A DNA stretch of 6,168 bases from positions 1-6,168 of the forward strand of contig JAGCJD010000157.1 in NCBI GenBank assembly GCA_017648425.1, read 5' to 3'. Each line of letters opens with the position of its first letter. The stretch's first letter is position 1. The DNA is from Clostridia bacterium. GTDB taxonomy: Bacteria > Bacillota > Clostridia > Oscillospirales > CAG-272. Below, one piece after another: positions 1 to 5,986 of this stretch. The notes below the pieces were generated by a model. The model worked only from the letters and a program-made list of their open reading frames with translations, had not been told where the DNA came from and searched no databases. The translations under genes were made by a program, and so were the position numbers.

Positions 1-4
1 AATC

Positions 5-86
5 AATCTCCCTACGCCGGCATTATCCGTATCAGGTTATAGGGTTTGGCTATTGCCATCTCAGCCATAAATGGGCACCCCCGATC
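5..86 (-). promoter_or_regulatory. TPP (thiamine pyrophosphate) riboswitch
   Basis: This is a cis-acting RNA aptamer that binds thiamine pyrophosphate and normally represses thiamine synthesis or uptake genes when the cofactor is plentiful. Read on the minus strand it contains all the conserved blocks in order: GGGGTGCC (81-74), CTGAGA (64-59), ACCC, ACCTGAT (37-31), GGATAA (28-23) and GCGTAGGGA (17-9). A short P1 can form between GATC (86-83) and GATT (8-5). P3 forms between GCC and GGC around 76-66. An additional 4-bp hairpin (TGGC/GCCA, 58-47) lies between CTGAGA and the ACCC that closes P2. The expression platform and the controlled gene are beyond the left edge, so whether it acts on termination or translation cannot be seen. 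The target is probably a thiamine biosynthesis or transport gene; that is inference from the family. The aptamer call itself is secure. Confidence 0.96.
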
Positions 87-106
87 TCTATGCGGTTTTC
101 GCAGTG

Positions 107-135
107 ATTATATCACATATTTTCCTATATGTCAA
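107..135 (-). promoter_or_regulatory. Consensus sigma-A promoter for the TPP riboswitch transcript
   Basis: On the minus strand, TTGACA (135-130) is followed after exactly 17 bp by TATAAT (112-107), so both hexamers match the consensus fully. Transcription would start near position 100, placing the riboswitch P1 stem about 14 nt into the transcript. The -35 box lies only 15 bp beyond the stop codon of the lipoprotein gene, so the riboswitch unit has its own promoter although it is co-directional with the pth-mfd operon. A 6-bp inverted repeat (ACATAT/ATATGT, 115-120 and 127-132) overlaps the spacer and the edge of the -35 box. No terminator-like stem followed by a T-run separates the upstream operon from this promoter. 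Confidence 0.88.
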
Positions 136-150
136 TAGTCTTGTCGAAAA

Positions 151-1500
151 TTAATAATAATAATTCGCTCCGACAGATTTCATGGTTATTCCCTTAAGGC
201 GTTCCTCGTCAACTACTATTTCTATCTTGTATTTTTCTACATAGCTGTCAAGCATATCGCTCCTGAGCTGTGTCATAAAGCTGTATGTTCCGTCCTCGGA
301 AACAAAGAAATCGGCATTTTCCTCAGCGGCGTATCCACCCTCGGGCAGTTCGTACTTCATAACAATGTGTATTCCGTAATCGGATTCTATTCTGCGTATT
401 TCTCCCGTGTTCATTTCAAACAATGCCTTGACGACCTCAGGGGAATCATAGTCACTGCTTCTCGTAAGGTAATATCCGCCCGGATATTGCGTCATTCCCT
501 TATCCTCGCCGTATTGCTCAACAAGCTTATCAAACAGAGAAAATTCTCCCTCTCGCGCTTGCTCCTCCATTATCAGCTGTACCTTATCCGAAAGCCTTAT
601 ATGCTCCTCGGTCGACAGCTCTGTGGTCAAAACATTTCCGTCTTTATCAAGTATGGGATTAGGATAGGTAGGAGCCTCGGTCGTTCCTGTTTCGTCATAG
701 GAAATATGCTCATTTCCCTCCTCATCGGTATAAAACCACATCGTATATCCCTTGCTATCCTTTACGATCTCTCCATCAGCGTCTCTCTTGTTTTCCGCGC
801 CAGTCCTGTTCTTATCATATGCAACGGTAAGTGATGAAAGGTCGCTATAATATATCGTATCTCCGTTTGCATCGGTCTGATATACGGGCTTTGTCGTAAA
901 GAAGAAAATATGTCTGAACCTTACATAGTTCTCTTGATAGTATTTCTCATAATTTTCCGTAGAAATGAGTTCTCCGTCCACGCCAAAGAGATAGTCGCTC
1001 AGATATGCTATCTTAGCCTCCATGATATATGCCTCTCTCAATATCTTGTAGTTTGCGCCATATTCTGCAAGAATAGTGTTGAGCGTGTTCTTTGAGCCCT
1101 CTCCGTCCTCGTCAACAAGTCGTTGAAGCTCAGCGTCTATCTCGTCCATGGTTTCACTCGGAAGCTTGAGATCGAGCTCGTCAAAAAGATACAACGACGC
1201 AAGATATGTCTTTGCATTTTCAAGTACCATATCCGTATAATAATCGTCATATGTCTGACCTGTCGAAGCGTCCATTACAATATCCCAAAAGTTATCTTTA
1301 AGCGCCTGTGAGCCGAACGCGTACGATGATGAAAGCTTACCCTTCATTCTTGATAGCAGAAGCATATACATATTCACCGTCATGTCCGTGTTTTCAATTT
1401 CCATAAGCTTTTTGCCTCTTGAAGAACAGCCCGTGAGGCACATGACGATAAGTAAGCATGAAAGTGTAAGCATCAATATCCTTTTAAACAACATTTTCAT
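151..1500 (-). CDS. Parvulin-type peptidyl-prolyl isomerase lipoprotein (PrsA/SurA-like foldase)
   Basis: This is a 449-residue exported protein. It has a basic start and hydrophobic core (residues 3-22), then a lipobox LTGC with Cys25 as the lipidation site, so it should be anchored on the outer face of the membrane. Residues about 36-190 are helix-rich, like the SurA/PrsA chaperone region. The parvulin (rotamase) domain begins at FRHIFF with His197 and resumes at about 300-385, with the PGGYY turn (340-344) and YGIHIV containing the second conserved His378. It probably assists folding of secreted proteins by proline cis-trans isomerisation. Between the two parts lies an insertion of about 90 residues (203-295) rich in Asp-Gly turns, which is unusual. 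AAGGA (1509-1513) sits 8 nt before the ATG and abuts the mfd stop codon; the gap to mfd is 13 bp, so the two are cotranscribed. A second in-frame ATG at codon 3 is less well spaced. The family is clear; the exact substrate and the symbol are not. Confidence 0.9.
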   Translation of the reverse strand: MKMLFKRILMLTLSCLLIVMCLTGCSSRGKKLMEIENTDMTVNMYMLLLSRMKGKLSSSYAFGSQALKDNFWDIVMDASTGQTYDDYYTDMVLENAKTYLASLYLFDELDLKLPSETMDEIDAELQRLVDEDGEGSKNTLNTILAEYGANYKILREAYIMEAKIAYLSDYLFGVDGELISTENYEKYYQENYVRFRHIFFFTTKPVYQTDANGDTIYYSDLSSLTVAYDKNRTGAENKRDADGEIVKDSKGYTMWFYTDEEGNEHISYDETGTTEAPTYPNPILDKDGNVLTTELSTEEHIRLSDKVQLIMEEQAREGEFSLFDKLVEQYGEDKGMTQYPGGYYLTRSSDYDSPEVVKALFEMNTGEIRRIESDYGIHIVMKYELPEGGYAAEENADFFVSEDGTYSFMTQLRSDMLDSYVEKYKIEIVVDEERLKGITMKSVGANYYY

Positions 1501-1513
1501 CTTTCATTTCCTT

Positions 1514-4500
1514 TCAAACATTTTCATTTTCTTTAACTATTTCGCTATATCTTTCAAAAAGTCTTAACAGTAGTTCAGGAACTTTATCTCCCGACTGCTT
1601 TTTAAAATTAACACTCGGGCTGTCCCCTCCGCCAAGTCGCAGACGCCCCTTGAATTCATTTGACAGCTCATGCCATACAATATAATCTACTGACGAGCAT
1701 TTTATTTTGACAACAGACTGCTCCTCTATTATTGAAGTAATACCGCATTTTTGAGCGAGCGAGCGAAGCTGAGCTACGGTCAAAAGATTGGTTACGCTTT
1801 TAGGAGCTTCTCCGTATCTGTCCATAAGCTCGTCTAAAACATCTTCTCTGTCCTCCTCACACTCAATGGCGGCTATCTTTTTATAAAGTCCCATTCTTTG
1901 CGCGGAATTACCGACATATTTTTCGGGTATATAAGCATCGCACTTGATCGTAACGGTGCATTCTGCTCTTGGGGGGATTTTTTCTCCCTTTTCTTCAAGC
2001 ACTGCCTCGTTGAGAAGCCTTATATAGAGCTCGTATCCAACTGCATCAAGATGTCCATGCTGCTCCGAACCAAGCAAATTGCCAGCGCCTCTTATTTCAA
2101 GATCTCGTATCGCTATCTTAAATCCCGCTCCGAACTCCGCGTAATCTCTTATTGCTTCAAGTCTCTTGGTAGCTACCTCATTTACTGTCTTATCCCTCGG
2201 ATAGGTAAAATAAGCATACGCGCGTCTTGCGCTGCGTCCAACTCGACCTCTTATTTGATGTAGCTGTGAGAGCCCCAGCCTTTGAGAATTTTCAACTATA
2301 AGCGTATTCGCATTAGGAACATCAACGCCCGTTTCTATTATGGTGGTACAAACGAGTATATCTATCTCGCCCTTTATCATGTCCTCCCAAATATCTTCAA
2401 GACGCTCCTTATCCATTTTTCCGTGCGCTACTGTTATCCGCGCCTCGGGTATTGCGCGTGAAAGCCTTGCGGCACAGCCGTCTATACTTTCAACGATATT
2501 ATATAAATAGAACACCTGTCCGCCGCGTCTGAGTTCCCTGCGTATCGCCTCGATAACAATAAGCTCATCATGCTCTAAAACATATGTTTGTACGGGCAAT
2601 CTGTCACCAGGAGCTTCATCAAGCACGGAAATATCTCTTATTCCTCCAAGCGCCATATTAAGCGTTCTCGGAATAGGTGTTGCCGTAAGCGTCAGCACAT
2701 CAATATTTCCCGCCATTTGCTTTAAGCGTTCTTTATGTGTAACTCCAAATCTCTGCTCCTCGTCAACTATCAAAAGTCCAAGATCCTTGAATTCTACATT
2801 TTTTGATATAAGACTGTGAGTACCGATTATTATATCTGTATTTCCGTTTTTGAGATTTCTTATGGACTGGGATTGTTGCTTTGCTGTTCTAAAACGAGAT
2901 ATCATATCCACGGTTACGGGAGATGTCCTCATTCTTGTACAAAATGTCTGATAATGCTGAAGCGCCAGAATAGTGGTAGGAACAAGCACAGCGACCTGCT
3001 TTCCTCCTAAAACCGCCTTGTATGCAGCTCTCATGGCTACCTCGGTCTTTCCAAAGCCTACATCACCGCAAAGCAATCTATCCATGGGAACAGATGACAT
3101 CATATCCTTTTTAATATCCTCTATCGCATCAAGCTGTCCTTCTGTTTCCTCAAATTCAAACGCCGCTTCAAAATCCGCCTGCATATCATCATCGGGTGGA
3201 AATGCGTGTCCCGGGCGACGACTTCTTTCTGCGTAAAGCAAAATCAGTTCCTTTGCAATATCCTTTACTGCGGATTTTGCCTTTGCCTTTGCGCGCCCCC
3301 ACTCGTTTCCTCCGAATTTTGAAAGCTTTACAAGTCCGTCATCGGCGTGCGCTCCTATATATTTTGATACCATATCAAGCTTGTCGACAGGCAAGAACAG
3401 TCTGTCACTGCCCGCATAACGAATATTGATATAGTCTCTGCTTACTCCGTCAACGGTTAGATTTTCTATTCCCATATACTGACCTATGCCGTGATTTTCG
3501 TGAACGACATAATCACCAATTTCAAGATCATTATATGAAAGTATAGCCTCCGTTCCGCTCCTCTTTTTCTTTTTCTTTTTTATTACCCCTCCCGCATTAA
3601 GCATACCTGAGCGATTCTCGGGGCATATTGTAAGAATTGCAATTTTGGGCGTGGTCAGTTCAAAGCCTCTTACATGCTCCTTCCAGCGCACGAGAACGAT
3701 ATTGGCGGGAAGATCTTTGAGGGAATATTCGCCCTCGGCTGCCTCGGGGATCGCATTTATCCCTCTCTCGCAAAGCATCTCGCAAAGATTTCTTGCCGAA
3801 GCCTCGTTTTCAGCCGTTACGATTATTTTATAGCCCGTCTTACGGTATCCGCTTATATCCTCGCATAAAAGATCAAGATTTTCACAATACGAAACCATGT
3901 GTTTGCTCTTAAAATTGAACATTCCTCCAAGTCTTTTACCTGAAAGTCCCTGCCCAAGCGACTCAAAATAAATGACCACCGATCTATCCAAAAAGTTCTC
4001 AAAATACGGTTGCCTATGTGAATAGTCCATATACTTTGGGGCTATTGTTCCACCTTCAAGTAGCTCCTCAACCGTTTGGTCAATATGCCACTCGGAAGCC
4101 TTTATTCTGTCAACACACGATGATATTCCCTTGACGAACACTGTGCTCTGCTTGGAAAAGTAATCCAACAGACACGCTCTCTCGGGGTATATCAAAGAAA
4201 TATATTTATCAAGAAAATTAAGCTCACTTCCGCTCTCTATTGAAAGGAGCTCGCCTTTCATCTCAGAGATCGCTCTTTCGTCCTTGCTTTTTTTGAGCCA
4301 TGCTTCAATAGTATTTCTAAGCTCCAAACGCTTGCTGTCATCTATAAGTATTTCTCTGGCGGGATAAAATTCCACTCTATTGAGCGCAGCAGTCATTCTC
4401 TGAGTTTCGGGATCGAATATCTCCATTCTGTCTATCTCATCACCAAAAAGCTCAATTCTGAACGGTTTACGGTCTATGATAACATTATTATCGACATCGT

Positions 4501-5092
4501 AAAACTTAGCGCTTGACGGATAGACATCTATAATTCCACCCCTTTGCGCAAATTGTCCCGCGCCATCAACAAGCTCTGTGCGTACATATCCAGCATTGAC
4601 AAGAGTTCTTGCAAGCTGATACGGATCAATAGTGCTTTTATTAAAATCAATGACACAAGTATTTGCTATCAATTTATCGGCTGGCATAGTATATCCTATC
4701 GCCGCATCGGGCGTTGTTATAACGGCGTCATAAGCTCCGTCAAGAATTCCAGACAGCACACAAAGCCTCTCATGCTCGTACTCATGGGAGGCGGTAATAT
4801 TATAAAATGTCAGATCTCTGCCCATATATATGGCAGCATTGATACCGAACTGTGAGAGAAACGCCTTATATCTTACGCATTCCTTTTCCTCGGCACATAC
4901 TATAAGCGCAGGCCCGTTACTAAGCCCTCTTATATCCTCAATGAGCGAGGCGAAGCAAGCCTCCGTAGCATTATCACAAAGTCCTGTGACTGCGAGCGGT
5001 AAGGCTCTGTTTGCTTTTTTACAATCGCAGATAGCCTTTAAAAGCTGCTTGTATTCACTGTCGGTTCGTACAGAATCGGTTATTATATTCAT
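1514..5092 (-). CDS. mfd: Transcription-repair coupling factor Mfd
   Basis: Mfd is a cytoplasmic ATP-driven DNA translocase. It recognises RNA polymerase stalled at a lesion, removes it and recruits UvrA for nucleotide excision repair. The 1192 residues are full length for the family. The UvrB-like N-terminal module spans roughly 1-345, with QRGGIIDVYP (183-192) and ELFGDEIDRMEIFDPETQR (214-232); the P-loop position near residue 37 is degenerate, as usual. A basic linker with six lysines (505-510) leads to the RNA polymerase interaction domain (about 516-590, VVHENHGIGQYMGI at 529-542). The translocase carries Walker A GDVGFGKT (676-683), DEEQ (777-780), TATPIPRT (803-810) and QIRGRVGR (946-953), then the RecG-like TRG region around 987-1013. 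The C-terminal regulatory domain is about 1040-1192. The start is supported by GGAAAGG (5100-5106), 7 nt before the ATG. It lies 15 bp after pth and 13 bp before the lipoprotein gene. No disrupted motif is visible. Confidence 0.98.
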   Translation of the reverse strand: MNIITDSVRTDSEYKQLLKAICDCKKANRALPLAVTGLCDNATEACFASLIEDIRGLSNGPALIVCAEEKECVRYKAFLSQFGINAAIYMGRDLTFYNITASHEYEHERLCVLSGILDGAYDAVITTPDAAIGYTMPADKLIANTCVIDFNKSTIDPYQLARTLVNAGYVRTELVDGAGQFAQRGGIIDVYPSSAKFYDVDNNVIIDRKPFRIELFGDEIDRMEIFDPETQRMTAALNRVEFYPAREILIDDSKRLELRNTIEAWLKKSKDERAISEMKGELLSIESGSELNFLDKYISLIYPERACLLDYFSKQSTVFVKGISSCVDRIKASEWHIDQTVEELLEGGTIAPKYMDYSHRQPYFENFLDRSVVIYFESLGQGLSGKRLGGMFNFKSKHMVSYCENLDLLCEDISGYRKTGYKIIVTAENEASARNLCEMLCERGINAIPEAAEGEYSLKDLPANIVLVRWKEHVRGFELTTPKIAILTICPENRSGMLNAGGVIKKKKKKRSGTEAILSYNDLEIGDYVVHENHGIGQYMGIENLTVDGVSRDYINIRYAGSDRLFLPVDKLDMVSKYIGAHADDGLVKLSKFGGNEWGRAKAKAKSAVKDIAKELILLYAERSRRPGHAFPPDDDMQADFEAAFEFEETEGQLDAIEDIKKDMMSSVPMDRLLCGDVGFGKTEVAMRAAYKAVLGGKQVAVLVPTTILALQHYQTFCTRMRTSPVTVDMISRFRTAKQQSQSIRNLKNGNTDIIIGTHSLISKNVEFKDLGLLIVDEEQRFGVTHKERLKQMAGNIDVLTLTATPIPRTLNMALGGIRDISVLDEAPGDRLPVQTYVLEHDELIVIEAIRRELRRGGQVFYLYNIVESIDGCAARLSRAIPEARITVAHGKMDKERLEDIWEDMIKGEIDILVCTTIIETGVDVPNANTLIVENSQRLGLSQLHQIRGRVGRSARRAYAYFTYPRDKTVNEVATKRLEAIRDYAEFGAGFKIAIRDLEIRGAGNLLGSEQHGHLDAVGYELYIRLLNEAVLEEKGEKIPPRAECTVTIKCDAYIPEKYVGNSAQRMGLYKKIAAIECEEDREDVLDELMDRYGEAPKSVTNLLTVAQLRSLAQKCGITSIIEEQSVVKIKCSSVDYIVWHELSNEFKGRLRLGGGDSPSVNFKKQSGDKVPELLLRLFERYSEIVKENENV

Positions 5093-5107
5093 TAAAATGC
5101 CTTTCCG

Positions 5108-5740
5108 TTATTTGGTATTACAGATCTGCATTGCTCCTTCAATATCTCCAACAATAATTTTTGCAATGCCATCAAGAGCTTTCCCGTAAAGCCCTCCAAG
5201 CACCTGCTTTTCCTCATTTCCAAAGTTTGAGAGCACCCAATCCTTCATATCATAATCAGGATGAGGCTTCTTTCCAACTCCTATGCGTATGCGAGGAATA
5301 TTGTCCGTACCCAGAGCGTCTATTATATTGTTCAACCCTTTTTGTCCGCCCGCACTTCCGCTTTTCCTGACACGCAATCTTCCTACATCAAGATTTACAT
5401 CATCGGAAATAACTATCACATTTTCAGGCGGGATCTTATAAAATCTTGCAGCCTCTCCTACTGCTTCTCCCCAGAGATTCATATAGGTCTGTGGCTTCAT
5501 TAAAAGAACGCCCGTCCCATTTATATCAACGACCGCAGTAAGGGCGCGAAATTTGGCTCTGTCGATCTTTACATTATATTTTTCTGAAATATAATCAACG
5601 CACATAAATCCCGCGTTATGTCTTGTTCCCTCGTATTCTTTTCCGGGATTTCCAAGACCTGCTACTATATATTTTACAGGCGTGCTTTTTTGATTGTCAG
5701 ATGTGGATATCTGCTTGAATAAATCAAATATGTTTGCCAT
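5108..5740 (-). CDS. pth: Peptidyl-tRNA hydrolase (Pth)
   Basis: Pth cleaves the ester bond of peptidyl-tRNAs released prematurely from ribosomes and so recycles tRNA; the enzyme is cytoplasmic and essential in most bacteria. With the start chosen here it has 210 residues. Key residues are visible: Asn31 in GLGNPG, the catalytic His41 in TRHNAG, Asn88 in TYMNLWG and Asp113 in SDDVNL, corresponding to E. coli Asn10, His20, Asn68 and Asp93. The usual GGHNG loop reads GGQKG (131-135), so the positions of E. coli His113 and Asn114 are Gln and Lys. About 22 extra residues precede the normal start of the family (KYIVAGLGNPG). Two ATGs compete: 5746-5744 and 5740-5738. AAGGGG (5748-5753) lies only 1 nt from the first but 7 nt from the second, so the second is preferred; the longer form would be 212 residues. 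It is the first gene of the pth-mfd-lipoprotein operon. Confidence 0.96.
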   Translation of the reverse strand: MANIFDLFKQISTSDNQKSTPVKYIVAGLGNPGKEYEGTRHNAGFMCVDYISEKYNVKIDRAKFRALTAVVDINGTGVLLMKPQTYMNLWGEAVGEAARFYKIPPENVIVISDDVNLDVGRLRVRKSGSAGGQKGLNNIIDALGTDNIPRIRIGVGKKPHPDYDMKDWVLSNFGNEEKQVLGGLYGKALDGIAKIIVGDIEGAMQICNTK

Positions 5741-5747
5741 TATCATT

Positions 5748-5753
5748 CCCCTT
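5748..5753 (-). promoter_or_regulatory. Ribosome binding site that decides the pth start
   Basis: The minus strand reads AAGGGG here, followed by A, then ATGATAATG. The distance to the first ATG (5746) is 1 nt, too short for initiation, while the distance to the second ATG (5740) is 7 nt, which is normal. The start at 5740 is therefore the better one, giving a protein that begins MANIF. Confidence 0.75.
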
Positions 5754-5780
5754 AAAATGTAAATTGTACTCCAATCTATA

Positions 5781-5809
5781 ATTATATTACACGAAAGTCA
5801 AAAAATCAA
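5781..5809 (-). promoter_or_regulatory. Probable sigma-A promoter for the pth-mfd-lipoprotein operon
   Basis: On the minus strand, TTGATT (5809-5804, four of six consensus bases) is followed after 17 bp by a perfect TATAAT (5786-5781). Transcription would begin near 5774, giving a leader of about 34 nt before the preferred pth ATG. No other good candidate lies between the genes on this strand: the second TATAAT at 5856-5851 lacks a recognisable -35 box. The three genes downstream are separated by only 15 and 13 bp, so this promoter probably serves all of them. Confidence 0.72.
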
Positions 5810-5853
5810 TTGGTAATAAGCTTTTTTATGCTTGTTCACAAAAAATTTACATT

Positions 5854-5863
5854 ATACCTCCTC
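5854..5863 (-). other. Orphan Shine-Dalgarno-like sequence without an ORF
   Basis: The minus strand reads GAGGAGGTATAATGTAA from 5863: a strong Shine-Dalgarno core (5863-5857), a 4-nt spacer, then ATG immediately followed by TAA, so no peptide can be made from it. On the plus strand the same bases, ATACCTCC (5854-5861), are exactly complementary to GGAGGTAT (5973-5980), the ppdK ribosome binding site. The sequence lies upstream of the predicted start of ppdK transcription, so pairing in RNA would need a longer transcript. It may be chance. Confidence 0.35.
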
Positions 5864-5882
5864 TGTAATTTTAAAAAGCGTG

Positions 5883-5911
5883 TAGAAAATAAATCCAATA
5901 TATGTTATAAT
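5883..5911 (+). promoter_or_regulatory. Probable extended -10 promoter for ppdK
   Basis: TGTTATAAT (5903-5911) is a perfect -10 hexamer with the TGn extension. TAGAAA (5883-5888) lies 17 bp upstream and matches four of six -35 bases. The start of transcription would be near 5918, leaving an untranslated leader of about 69 nt before the ppdK ATG. The leader contains two short, mutually exclusive stems: GGTG/CACC (5925-5928 with 5935-5938) and TCAC/GTGA (5934-5937 with 5941-5944). This promoter is divergent from, and separate from, that of pth. Confidence 0.75.
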
Positions 5912-5986
5912 ATTGTAGTTGCGGGGTGTTCATTCACCTTGTGACCTTAATATTGTCAAAATTTTATTTTATGGAGGTATTTTCCT

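Noticed and set aside
91..103. Small hairpin TGCG-GTTTT-CGCA next to the riboswitch
   Set aside because: The predicted transcription start (about 100) falls inside it, so the full stem would not be in the RNA; with 4 bp and no T-run it is not a terminator.
367..834. Plus-strand ORF of 155 codons opposite the lipoprotein gene
   Set aside because: It lies entirely inside a well-supported minus-strand gene, has no recognisable domain, and is a mirror ORF of that coding sequence.
1898..2263. Plus-strand ORF of 121 codons inside mfd
   Set aside because: It is antisense to the conserved C-terminal part of the Mfd translocase and shows no family features; it is a shadow.
4830..5189. Plus-strand ORF of 119 codons spanning the mfd/pth junction
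   Set aside because: It is antisense to two genes with clear function and has no family resemblance.
5817..5834. AAGC-TTTTTTAT-GCTT as a possible terminator in the divergent intergenic region
   Set aside because: The stem is only 4 bp with an A+T loop, and no gene converges on this region, so nothing needs terminating here.
5851..5856. Second minus-strand TATAAT upstream of pth
   Set aside because: At 16-18 bp spacing there is no recognisable -35 box (GCTTTT or similar), whereas the promoter at 5781-5809 has both elements.
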